Source: Sphingobacterium bovistauri
GTDB taxonomy: Bacteria > Bacteroidota > Bacteroidia > Sphingobacteriales > Sphingobacteriaceae
Length of the DNA: 64,000 nucleotides
Direction of reading: 5' to 3'
Assembly: GCF_020295405.1 (NCBI RefSeq)
Contig: NZ_JADEYP010000010.1
Coordinates: 62,001-126,000 of the forward strand
Shown here: positions 17,315 to 26,237 of the stretch, one piece after another
Numbering within the stretch: position 1 is the stretch's first letter
Layout of the letters: every line of letters begins with the position of its first letter
The notes under the pieces: model-generated
Seen by the model: the letters and a program-made list of their open reading frames with translations, nothing else
What the model was told of the DNA's origin: nothing
Database searches by the model: none
Position numbers and translations under genes: made by a program

Positions 17315-19342
17315 ATGAAATTCAAAAAAACGATTCTTGGAACGTTTTTAATTTTTGTATTCTCTTTTATTTGCTATAGTAATCCTATTTCTAAAGATTT
17401 AGTAAACTTTAATGATTCTATTTTACTCGTTATTAAAAATGAGAAAGATTATTCTAAAACAAGAATCTATGTTACAGATTTATTAAATAAAAATTATACT
17501 ACTAATAAGCCATATGTTATAAAATATATTGAAAAAAATATATTAAATAATCCAATCCATATGGTTGATACCGTCTTCTACGCAAATACAATGAATACCT
17601 ATGCTATTTGTTTCTTAGAGACAGATGTTGACAAATGCATCCGTATAGCAAAAAGTGCAATTGAGTATATAGGGGATAATGATGAGCCCGAAGCAATAGA
17701 AAAAGTTATATTATTGAGTAGCAATTTAGCTAACGCATATGCCTCTTTAGGGCATCATAATACAAGTCTAAAAGCCTATGTAGATATACATCCACTCATT
17801 CTAAAAACAAAAAATAAACAGGTAATACGGCACCACAACTTCAGGTTAGGGGGGATCTATTATCAGTTCAATAATTTGGATAAAGCTTTAAACCACTTGT
17901 ATAAGGGAATTTTTGTAGAATCAGATTTTAATTGGCATCCTAATTTTGCTGGAGTTTCAGAAACTATTATTGCATCTCTTTATCTAAAAAAAAACGAAAT
18001 AGATAGTATATCAAAATATGTGAATTTGGCAGATAGAATCAAGAGAAAAGAAATACATCAGTTATATGAAGCTAGAATAAAGAGTCTGAAAGCTTTAACA
18101 GAGGGGTATAGCCGTAATTATGTTAAAGCTTTTCAACTAGTGCAAGAGTCGGCAAATATAGCACTATCCGTAAAGGATTCTTCTGAGTTGATGATGAGTC
18201 AATACATTAAGGGAAGAATCTATGAACTACAAAAAAATTACGCACCTGCAATTACTATATTTAGAGACGTTTTAGATCGGTATAAATCTTATGATAATGA
18301 AAATTTTAGGAGCTATATACTTTTAAATTTAATCAATGCATATAAGCTAAGTAATCAACCCCAAAAAGTATTTGAAACATATGATGAGTTGCTGAATTTT
18401 TATAATGAAGAAAAAGCAAAAAACCAGCAATTGTATACTGAAGAACTCAGTTATAATATGAATTATAATGAGAAGGTCGCTGAAATAGAAAAATTGAAGA
18501 TTAGCAATGACAGAGCAGAAATTACAAGGGATAGAAATAGAATTTTCATTATTGGATTAGCTGTACTTATTGCCCTATTGCTATTTGTACTAATACTTGT
18601 CATAAAAGCTCAAAAGAAAAATAAAATTCTTGCTAGCCAAGAATATGCTTTATTGGAAGCTAAACTTGAAGAGGAGAAAAATAATCGTGTAATAGACGAG
18701 ATGAAGCTCCTTAAAGAAATAGAAGATAGAGAACGCAACAGGATAGCTACAGATTTGCACGACAGTGTTGGTGGATTTCTATCCTCCATAAAAATTGCAT
18801 TGTATAATTACCAAGAATCAATTAATCTTAAATCTGATGATAAAATTCATATAGATAGGGTGCTAGAGTACATCGATGAGACAAAGCAAGAACTCAATCG
18901 TATTGTGTATAACCTAACTCCTTTGATTGTTGAAAAATTCGGATTATTGGAAGCGATCAAACAATACTGTAAAAAAATACAAACCGACAATTTCAAAATT
19001 GATTTGCAATTAATAAGTGTTCCAACAAATATTATCATCGAGGATGAAATCACATTATATCGCATCATTCAAGAAGTATTACATAATATAGTCAAGCATG
19101 CTAATGCAAGACGTGCATTAGTGCAGATTCAAACTGATCATGAAAAGGGAATGGTATATATATCGATGGAAGATGATGGTGAGGGGATGCATGTCGCTGA
19201 AGCAAAAAACAAGGGGGGACTGGGACTAAGAAGCCTATATTCAAGAGCACAAAGCTTAAATGGAACAATAAAAATAGAGTCTGAGAAAAATAATGGAACA
19301 TCTATCTACATTACTTGTTTTCCGAGGCATTCAAAGATGTAA
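17315..19342 (+). CDS. TPR-containing sensor histidine kinase (HisKA_3 type)
   Basis: A 675-residue kinase. It has a signal peptide (about 1-23), a periplasmic region of TPR-like helical repeats (about 40-370), a coiled stretch, one membrane helix (about 410-431) and a cytoplasmic kinase. The phospho-acceptor His is near 482 in RNRIATDLHDSVGGFLSSI, as in NarX/DesK-type kinases. The ATPase N-box is EVLHNIVKHANA and the G-box GGLGLRSLYSRA. Its partner should be a LuxR-type response regulator. None is adjacent; the only one in the window is at 44798-45412. Confidence 0.93.
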   Translation: MKFKKTILGTFLIFVFSFICYSNPISKDLVNFNDSILLVIKNEKDYSKTRIYVTDLLNKNYTTNKPYVIKYIEKNILNNPIHMVDTVFYANTMNTYAICFLETDVDKCIRIAKSAIEYIGDNDEPEAIEKVILLSSNLANAYASLGHHNTSLKAYVDIHPLILKTKNKQVIRHHNFRLGGIYYQFNNLDKALNHLYKGIFVESDFNWHPNFAGVSETIIASLYLKKNEIDSISKYVNLADRIKRKEIHQLYEARIKSLKALTEGYSRNYVKAFQLVQESANIALSVKDSSELMMSQYIKGRIYELQKNYAPAITIFRDVLDRYKSYDNENFRSYILLNLINAYKLSNQPQKVFETYDELLNFYNEEKAKNQQLYTEELSYNMNYNEKVAEIEKLKISNDRAEITRDRNRIFIIGLAVLIALLLFVLILVIKAQKKNKILASQEYALLEAKLEEEKNNRVIDEMKLLKEIEDRERNRIATDLHDSVGGFLSSIKIALYNYQESINLKSDDKIHIDRVLEYIDETKQELNRIVYNLTPLIVEKFGLLEAIKQYCKKIQTDNFKIDLQLISVPTNIIIEDEITLYRIIQEVLHNIVKHANARRALVQIQTDHEKGMVYISMEDDGEGMHVAEAKNKGGLGLRSLYSRAQSLNGTIKIESEKNNGTSIYITCFPRHSKM

Positions 19343-19410
19343 AAATAATATTTGATTGAAAAAGATCCTAATTAGAGATATTTATACAACAGCACAGTAT
19401 TTGAAATGAA

Positions 19411-20208
19411 TTAACAATCAAATACTCTAATTCCTTCATAAGTGGTCTTATTAGATGATAATATTATTAAATATCGTTCTTCCTCATAGTGCCGAGGGCT
19501 AGAGAAGATAAAATCAGGATACCCATCCTTGTCTAAATCAGTAATCATCACAAGCTTAGTTGACGTATCGTTGTACTCATTTTGATGTATAAGTGTAAAA
19601 CCTTTGGGATAATGTTCCGAATAGAGTTTTAAAATATATTCATTTTTAGCATTTAATACTCCACTATCATTATTAAAATCTATTCCAGAAGCTTTTAATT
19701 TGAATTTTTTATCGTTAAACTCAAATTCGAATGGTTTATCTGGTGTAATGCTGTTAATGGATAAGGCAACTGTATCTAATTTTCCATCAGTAATTTGAGG
19801 TATTGAAAAGAAAAGAATGGCATTATTTGCACTTTTAATACCTTGAGTCATCATTCCAGAACATTCATCTTTACCTATTTCAGAAAGTATAAAGTCAGCT
19901 TTATTAATTTGATAATTTCTATTGTTAAGTGAAATTTCCTTCCAACTTTTAGATGTAACTATAGTTTTTAGCTCTGTATGCTCTACCATTCTATAACTAG
20001 ATGGGAATAGCAAGGCATCTTCAATAATGTCGATTTTTGCTATTGTATCAATTGTAATAATTGAATCAGGAATAATTGAATCAGGAATAATTGAAACATT
20101 TTCAATTGACACGGTATCCTTCTCGTCTATTTTAACTTTGTTTTTACTGTTATTACAGCCAAATAAAATTAAACTAGTGAACAAAAAAGTTGATATGAAG
20201 TTCTTCAT
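19411..20208 (-). CDS. Lipoprotein of unknown function
   Basis: A 265-residue protein with a lipobox (LILFGCNNS, Cys at about 18) followed by a charged linker. The linker has a short Pro-Asp-Ser-Ile repeat (IIPDSIIPDSIITID). The C-terminal half contains DLDKDGYPDFIFSS, a DxDxDG calcium-binding or FG-GAP-like motif, suggesting a small extracellular beta domain. It ends convergently with the histidine kinase. Confidence 0.75.
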   Translation of the reverse strand: MKNFISTFLFTSLILFGCNNSKNKVKIDEKDTVSIENVSIIPDSIIPDSIITIDTIAKIDIIEDALLFPSSYRMVEHTELKTIVTSKSWKEISLNNRNYQINKADFILSEIGKDECSGMMTQGIKSANNAILFFSIPQITDGKLDTVALSINSITPDKPFEFEFNDKKFKLKASGIDFNNDSGVLNAKNEYILKLYSEHYPKGFTLIHQNEYNDTSTKLVMITDLDKDGYPDFIFSSPRHYEEERYLIILSSNKTTYEGIRVFDC

Positions 20209-20214
20209 AATATT

Positions 20215-21210
20215 TTATTTATTAATCAAAGCATTCGCAATTATATCAAAAGAATTTAAGCGCTTTTGATTATCAAAGATATAATTTGTTGTCATAATTT
20301 CATCCGCCTTATATTCCTCTGCGAAAGCCATTACATCAGTGCGAATTTCCGTTTCTGTCCCAATGAAAGTACAGCTCACCATACTTTGTACAGCTTGTTC
20401 AATTTCTACAATACCATCATAAATTGGTTTTTCAGTGGGAGGAGATAGTGGTTTACGCAAATTTGTTAAGATGCCAGCAAACATATTAAATAGGCTTGTC
20501 GAAAGGAATTGTGCTTCCTCTATCGTATCTCCAGCTACAATATTTACACATATTATAAAATATGGCTGTGATAAAGCCTGAGATGATTGAAATTTTTCGT
20601 GATAAATTTCAGAAGCTTGTTTAAGCATAGCAGGTGCAAAGTGAGCTGCAAAAGCATAAGGTAAACCTAACTCAGCGGCTAAATAAGCGCTATCTGTACT
20701 TGAACCCAATATATAAATAGGGATATCCAAACCTTCACCAGGAAAAGCCCGGACTTTAGCATCTACATTGTTTTCATCAAGGTACTTTTGTAATTCCAAA
20801 ATGTCATCCTTGAAGTAAAAAGAGGTATTTAGATTGTTGCGGCGCAATGCCATAGCAGTGACTTGATCTGTCCCAGGGGCACGACCCAAGCCCAAATCAA
20901 TACGTCCTGGATAAATACTTTCTAGTGTACCAAACTGTTCAGCAATTACCAAAGGTGTATGATTTGGTAACATTATTCCGCCTGATCCTACACGGATTGT
21001 ATTTGTTTTACCAGCGATATGACCAATTAAGACTGAGGTAGCAGAACTGGCAATGTGAGGCATATTGTGGTGTTCGGCAAACCACAATCTTTCGTAACCT
21101 AATTTTTCTATATGTTGAGCTCCTTCTACAGCACGTTTAATCGCTTCTGAAGGATTGCTGTTTTTACAAACTGTAGCTAATTCTAAAGCGGATATCTTAA
21201 GTGTATTCAT
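20215..21210 (-). CDS. LLM-class flavin-dependent monooxygenase-like protein
   Basis: A 331-residue luciferase-like TIM-barrel protein of the MsnO8/YhbW subgroup. Typical features are EHIEKLGYERLWFAEHHNMP near the N-terminus, TIRVGSGGIMLPNHTPLVIA, IDLGLGRAPGTD and YILGSSTDSAYLAAELGLPY. It probably uses FMNH2 and oxygen on an unknown substrate. It starts 51 bases after the methyltransferase gene on the same strand. Confidence 0.9.
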   Translation of the reverse strand: MNTLKISALELATVCKNSNPSEAIKRAVEGAQHIEKLGYERLWFAEHHNMPHIASSATSVLIGHIAGKTNTIRVGSGGIMLPNHTPLVIAEQFGTLESIYPGRIDLGLGRAPGTDQVTAMALRRNNLNTSFYFKDDILELQKYLDENNVDAKVRAFPGEGLDIPIYILGSSTDSAYLAAELGLPYAFAAHFAPAMLKQASEIYHEKFQSSQALSQPYFIICVNIVAGDTIEEAQFLSTSLFNMFAGILTNLRKPLSPPTEKPIYDGIVEIEQAVQSMVSCTFIGTETEIRTDVMAFAEEYKADEIMTTNYIFDNQKRLNSFDIIANALINK

Positions 21211-21261
21211 CGTAGTTAAATATACTAGGAATAGAATAGAAGATTGTAAGGTGATTGTCTT

Positions 21262-22446
21262 TTATACTATTTTTGAACAATGTATGACAATATGATTATC
21301 TGCGTAATCTGTTACGAAGTAAAGAAAGTCAGATCCTCCATCTTTGATTTTGAATTTTTTACGGATATCATCTACTTTAATTGGGAAATTTTTAGTGGCT
21401 ACATTAGCTTTAGTAAATGTATTCAACTTTTTAAATTCACTCAATGAATATACATTTTGGATCAAAAAATTTCGACCAGGAAAATCTTCCACTAATTTTT
21501 CGGAAGTATATAGATGGGTATGAGTATGTAATTTGAATAAACCAAAGACTTTGGCAACACTTTTAAAAGCACCAGCTTTGGTTACAGCTACGTCGGGATC
21601 ATACAAATATTTTAATGGTTCTGATGTCTTGATCAGTGTTGATTTTTCATTATCAAGGGTAAAGGATATATTTTGCACTTGATCCGAAAATAGGCGTATA
21701 GCTGTAATTTTAAGTTCGCCCTCGAAGGTTCGATCCTGTAAAAACAATAGTTCTTTGCAATCACCATCCACACTTATCACGTATAAGAATTTAACATGTT
21801 TCAACTTTTGTAAAGCCGAATTGATGTCCATAAGTGGAGAGAGCTTGCAGAGAATATACCTAGACTTTTGAAAGAACATGTCCTGCAATCGAACAATATT
21901 AGGCTCACAATCTTCTAGCAAAAAAACTTTTGCATGATTAACTCGTCGAGAAGGATCAATATAGATGTAATCCAATGAATTATTCTCTTGTTTTTCTACA
22001 TATTTGACGCCGTCTGTATGTATTGTCACAAGATTATGAACACCTAATTGCTCAGCATTATATTTGACGATCTTTGATAGTTTTTCGTTCAATTCACAAT
22101 GTATAACAATTTGAGCCTCTTGGGCGATGTAACAACTATCTACGCTGAAACCTCCTGTGACATCAACGACTTTACTTCCTTTGCGTATTAATGATTGTTT
22201 GATGATAGCTGTATGCTCAGAGGAACATTGTTCTAAATTAATTTTGTCTGGGTAATATATATTTGGAGAAAAGGCCCAGGTTGGTAGTTTTTTACACGCA
22301 CGCTGCCATCCATCAATTTGAGCCGCTAATTCGGAGGATGATACATCCTCAAATGGACTTTTTTTGAATGCAATAGATGACGGTGCTAACTTTCTGTTAG
22401 TTAAGATAAACTCCTGAACCTCTTTGTTTAATACACTTTTATTCAT
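21262..22446 (-). CDS. THUMP-like-domain SAM methyltransferase (PG_1098 type)
   Basis: A 394-residue protein with a Rossmann SAM-dependent methyltransferase core in the middle. Motif I is VVDVTGGFSVDSCYIA (about 90-106), and the catalytic motif is IYIDPSRR (about 163-170). The flanking N- and C-terminal parts match the Bacteroidota THUMP-like and ferredoxin-fold layout, suggesting an RNA substrate. It overlaps the aspartate kinase gene by 8 bases and is translationally coupled to it. Confidence 0.85.
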   Translation of the reverse strand: MNKSVLNKEVQEFILTNRKLAPSSIAFKKSPFEDVSSSELAAQIDGWQRACKKLPTWAFSPNIYYPDKINLEQCSSEHTAIIKQSLIRKGSKVVDVTGGFSVDSCYIAQEAQIVIHCELNEKLSKIVKYNAEQLGVHNLVTIHTDGVKYVEKQENNSLDYIYIDPSRRVNHAKVFLLEDCEPNIVRLQDMFFQKSRYILCKLSPLMDINSALQKLKHVKFLYVISVDGDCKELLFLQDRTFEGELKITAIRLFSDQVQNISFTLDNEKSTLIKTSEPLKYLYDPDVAVTKAGAFKSVAKVFGLFKLHTHTHLYTSEKLVEDFPGRNFLIQNVYSLSEFKKLNTFTKANVATKNFPIKVDDIRKKFKIKDGGSDFLYFVTDYADNHIVIHCSKIV

Positions 22447-23707
22447 TCAAATTTTTAACCAATATTTGACATGTATATTGATCCTTAAGTTCGCGAATAA
22501 TTTCTTTATTTACTAATACACGATCAATAGTTTGTTGATTATAGTATCTTATTGTGATCAGTTCAAGACCCTTTTCGACATTGACCTTAAAACGCTTTTC
22601 CAAGTCATTGAGTAGTGAGTCAATATTCATCCCTGTATTATCTATACTAATAGCAAAACTAATAGCACTATTATGCATCATATTAATTTTTATACGATGC
22701 TCATGTAATAGGTTAAAAATATAAGATAAATTATCTTCAACAATAAATGAAAAGTCACGCGGTTGAATATTGATAAATACTTGGTCAACCTTAAATATAA
22801 ATGATGGAACAGGCAATGTCTGGTTTGTAGTTCGTATTACCGTACCAGCTTTTTCTGGATTAATGAATGATCTTACATTCAACGTGATTTTTTTATTCTG
22901 AAGAGGTTTTATCGTTTTAGGGTGGATGACAGTTGCTCCGTAATACGTTAATTCAATAGCATCAGTATAAGAGAGCTCCGGAATCAATTCTGTTTCAGCA
23001 AACCATTTAGGGTCAGCATTAAGAACACCAGGTACATCCTTCCAAATTGTAATGTCATTAGCATTTAAGCATGATGCAAATATTGCTGCAGAGTAATCAG
23101 AACCTTCACGACCCAATGTCGTGGTGAAATTTTCAGATGTTGAACCAATAAATCCTTGTGTTATTATTATATATTCGTCTAATATTTCGGGTAAATCACG
23201 ACGGATTTTATTTTCTGTCAATATCCAATCAACTTTTGCTTCACGATAGGTATTATCTGTGTGAATGTAGTCTCTAGCATCAATCCATTTAGTTTTTATT
23301 CCAATGTGATTAAGATATGCTGCAATAATTTTTGAGGATAGTAATTCACCCAAAGAAACAATTTGGTCATATAAATAATCGAAAGCATCTTGAGGTTCTT
23401 CTTCAAGTATCCATTCAACTTCAACAAAAGAATTTGTAATATCATCAAAAATTGGGTGAGAATGATTTTCAAAAAGAATTTCTAAAATCTGATGATGTTC
23501 ATTTTTGACCTCGTTCAAATATCCAAAATAGTCACCCTTTTGGTGAAAAAAAGATTCTACAACTTGTTCAAGCTTGTTGGTGGACTTATTGACAGCCGAG
23601 ACAACGACTAGTAATTCTGTGGAATTATATGTAGATACGATAGATGCTACATTCTTAATATTTTCAGCATTCTTTACAGATGCACCGCCAAACTTAAATA
23701 CTTGCAT
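22439..23707 (-). CDS. lysC: Aspartate kinase
   Basis: A 422-residue monofunctional aspartokinase, phosphorylating aspartate in lysine, threonine and methionine synthesis. The N-terminal VFKFGGASVKNAENI and the central FTTTLGREGSDYSAAIFA are signature motifs. The C-terminal roughly 130 residues fit the pair of ACT regulatory domains. The symbol is by function; feedback specificity cannot be read from the sequence. It lies in an operon with a DUF3298-like lipoprotein upstream and a methyltransferase downstream. Confidence 0.92.
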   Translation of the reverse strand: MQVFKFGGASVKNAENIKNVASIVSTYNSTELLVVVSAVNKSTNKLEQVVESFFHQKGDYFGYLNEVKNEHHQILEILFENHSHPIFDDITNSFVEVEWILEEEPQDAFDYLYDQIVSLGELLSSKIIAAYLNHIGIKTKWIDARDYIHTDNTYREAKVDWILTENKIRRDLPEILDEYIIITQGFIGSTSENFTTTLGREGSDYSAAIFASCLNANDITIWKDVPGVLNADPKWFAETELIPELSYTDAIELTYYGATVIHPKTIKPLQNKKITLNVRSFINPEKAGTVIRTTNQTLPVPSFIFKVDQVFINIQPRDFSFIVEDNLSYIFNLLHEHRIKINMMHNSAISFAISIDNTGMNIDSLLNDLEKRFKVNVEKGLELITIRYYNQQTIDRVLVNKEIIRELKDQYTCQILVKNLNE

Positions 23708-23733
23708 GTATAGATTTAGTGTTAATTATCAGA

Positions 23734-24534
23734 TTACATAATGCTATTTACATAGTCTTGTCCTAGTGGATTCAAGATATTCTTGACATCGGTATAAGGA
23801 ATTTCTAACAATGTAGGTCCTTCTGCATAAGGTCTGATTTCGTATTCGTTAAAGTATATTATTAAACTAGTTTTGGTTAGTCCAAAATTATCATTTATCG
23901 CAAAAATACCATTTTCAAAAAAGAAATCCTTATCTAATGATATTGAATCAGGTATTTTTTCATTTTCTCTGAATTGTGTTTCCGCAATCTTAGTCAGTTG
24001 ATCAAGTTTATTATCTTGAATAATATCTTTTATCGCTATCCTTTTTTTATTCTTTATATCAATATTAGATAGTATAGTATAATGATTTCCGTGTGCACCA
24101 CCAGTATATTCGTCCACTGCTGTTGCCAAAGTAACAAATAATGAAGTATTTGTCAATATTTCACATTTTACATCTTTATACCACGGATAACTGATATTAT
24201 TAGTACTAGATTCTTCAACGAACTCGTTATATCCCAAAATAAAAGACTCTGCTGCGGTCTCAAATGATTCTTCACCATCAATTAATATATAAGGGTTAAC
24301 TAGCTGATTAAAGTTGATGTCATCAAATATTGGGTAAGTAATCTGATAATAAGCTGTGTCTAACTTACCTTCATTCTCTACTACATATGAACTAATATTC
24401 TTATGTACATTATAAGTGTATTGGATAGTGTCTACTGTTGTGGCAGACTTATGTTCAGGATAATGAGTTTTTTTTACTTCATTATAACACGAACTGAATA
24501 GAATAATTGTAAAAAGAGATAATAGCTTAATCAT
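23734..24534 (-). CDS. DUF4163/DUF3298 (RsiV-like) lipoprotein
   Basis: A 266-residue lipoprotein with lipobox LFSSCYN (Cys at about 16). The first part (about 40-140) fits DUF4163 and the second, from GGAHGNHYTI, fits DUF3298. The same pair occurs in RsiV, an anti-sigma factor that binds lysozyme, although here there is no membrane helix and no adjacent sigma gene. It is probably periplasmic or on the outer membrane. Its role is unknown. Confidence 0.82.
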   Translation of the reverse strand: MIKLLSLFTIILFSSCYNEVKKTHYPEHKSATTVDTIQYTYNVHKNISSYVVENEGKLDTAYYQITYPIFDDINFNQLVNPYILIDGEESFETAAESFILGYNEFVEESSTNNISYPWYKDVKCEILTNTSLFVTLATAVDEYTGGAHGNHYTILSNIDIKNKKRIAIKDIIQDNKLDQLTKIAETQFRENEKIPDSISLDKDFFFENGIFAINDNFGLTKTSLIIYFNEYEIRPYAEGPTLLEIPYTDVKNILNPLGQDYVNSIM

Positions 24535-24551
24535 GATTAATGAAGAGGGCT

Positions 24552-25241
24552 TTATTTTGCCTTGAAATGCTTAATTACGCGTTTACCAAATACGGTACTC
24601 CCTAAACGGATCATATTACTTCCTTGTTCAATAGCAACCTTATAGTCAGAAGACATTCCCATAGATAGTGTGTCAAAGGTGTCCACTTTACGGAAGTAAC
24701 TAACTTTTATACCATCAAAAAGCATTTTCAATTCGTAAAACTCTTCTTTAATTACCCTTTCATTATCTGTATTGCTTGCAATCCCCATCAATCCACGAAT
24801 ACGGATATTGTTAAGCTGTCCAAACTCTTCACTTTCTAGCAATTCGATCAGTTCGACGTGATCTAAACCAAATTTTGTATCCTCATCTGCAATAAAAATC
24901 TGTAATAAACAGTCTATAACTCGATCGTGCTTTACTGCATGCTTATTAATTTCTTTCAAAACTTTTAAAGAATCTACAGATTCAATCATTGAAATGAAAG
25001 GTGCAATATATTTTACTTTATTAGTCTGGAGATGTCCAATTAAATGCCATTGAATATCATTTGGCAGTTTCTCATATTTATCAACTAATTCTTGAACCAT
25101 ATTTTCTCCAAAAATACGTTGGCCAGCATTGTATACTTCTTGGATATCTTCTATGGGTTTGGTTTTTGAAACAGCGACTAGAGTCACCCCAACAGGTCTT
25201 AACTCATTCTGTAATTCTTCAATATTTATTGCAATACTCAT
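24552..25241 (-). CDS. yggS: YggS-family PLP-binding protein
   Basis: A 229-residue alanine-racemase-fold protein involved in pyridoxal phosphate homeostasis. The PLP lysine lies in TLVAVSKTKP (about residue 27). The family signature FGENMVQEL, then WHLIGHLQTNKVKYI, and the C-terminal LSMGMSSDYKVAIEQGSNMI with IRLGS are all present. It is the first gene of the minus-strand operon of four or five genes. Confidence 0.94.
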   Translation of the reverse strand: MSIAINIEELQNELRPVGVTLVAVSKTKPIEDIQEVYNAGQRIFGENMVQELVDKYEKLPNDIQWHLIGHLQTNKVKYIAPFISMIESVDSLKVLKEINKHAVKHDRVIDCLLQIFIADEDTKFGLDHVELIELLESEEFGQLNNIRIRGLMGIASNTDNERVIKEEFYELKMLFDGIKVSYFRKVDTFDTLSMGMSSDYKVAIEQGSNMIRLGSTVFGKRVIKHFKAK

Positions 25242-25309
25242 TATAAAATCTAATTTAGAAGATAAAATATTATTTTACTAGATGTACTGTTTAGAAGAGT
25301 ATCATTTCG

Positions 25310-25317
25310 TAAATTTG
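25310..25317 (+). promoter_or_regulatory. -7 box for DUF4296-mutS2 operon
   Basis: TAAATTTG matches TAnnTTTG, 14 bases before the ATG at 25332. The -33 TTG is not exact. Confidence 0.4.
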
Positions 25318-25331
25318 TACAAATTTAAGCA

Positions 25332-26237
25332 ATGCAAAGGTTAATATACAGCATATTTATATCGTTTTTTTTGATTCTTTCTTGCGCCAAGTCAAAACCA
25401 AATGGCGTAGTGTCTGAAGATAAGATTTCCAAGGTCTTAACTGAAGTCGCAATTGTGGATGGTTATCTCAATACATTACCCTCGGATAGTGCTAAGCGTG
25501 TCATGCCAGTTTTGTATGGCAAGATTTTTAAAGATTTTGGACTGGATTCGGCATCTTTTGTGAAAAATTTGGATTACTATTTCGGTGATCCCAATTTGAC
25601 TGAAAAAATTTATACGGTTGTTGGTGCCAATTTGGGTATTTACGATCGAGAATTTCAAATTGATGACTCTATTCGTATGGTTAAACAAAATGATAGTCTT
25701 AATCGTGTAAATTACTTACAACGCTTATATAGCCGTATAGAAAATCTAAGGTATTATAATTCTTCTGATACGGGATATAAAAACTATTATGAGTATACTA
25801 GGAGAGTCTTGAATAACACGAATTTAGACTTGGCGAATAATTATTTTAATTTGTCTCCAATGCCTGATTTGCGTATGTTGGATAAAGATAGTATTGCGAA
25901 TTTTGCACGTAATTTTAAATCGCCATTTGTTTATATTGATACTGCAATGCAAAAATCAATTGTAATTGATCAATTTAAATTTAATAGCGAACGTTTTTTA
26001 AATAAACTCAGAATTATACAACCATATAATAATATCTATTCTACGCCTCCGCAAAATATCAATAAAGCAATTTTACTGGATAGAACGGTAGATTCTCAAG
26101 ATACAATTTTGGGTAGAGATACCACTTCTGATAGTTTACCTACTGTAGATAGTATTCAGAATGTTATCCAGAAGCCAGAAAATAGGTTAAGAAATAATCA
26201 AATGGTTAAACCAGTAACTAGAGAATTGCCTCGATGA
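25332..26237 (+). CDS. DUF4296 lipoprotein
   Basis: A 301-residue lipoprotein with lipobox ILSCAKS (Cys at about 18). The DUF4296 domain follows: VLTEVAIVDGYLNTLPSDSA and LYGKIFKDFGLDSASFVKNL (about 35-95). The C-terminal 200 residues are charged and low in complexity, with many Asp/Ser. DUF4296 proteins are restricted to Bacteroidota and have no known role. Its stop overlaps the mutS2 start by 4 bases. Confidence 0.85.
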   Translation: MQRLIYSIFISFFLILSCAKSKPNGVVSEDKISKVLTEVAIVDGYLNTLPSDSAKRVMPVLYGKIFKDFGLDSASFVKNLDYYFGDPNLTEKIYTVVGANLGIYDREFQIDDSIRMVKQNDSLNRVNYLQRLYSRIENLRYYNSSDTGYKNYYEYTRRVLNNTNLDLANNYFNLSPMPDLRMLDKDSIANFARNFKSPFVYIDTAMQKSIVIDQFKFNSERFLNKLRIIQPYNNIYSTPPQNINKAILLDRTVDSQDTILGRDTTSDSLPTVDSIQNVIQKPENRLRNNQMVKPVTRELPR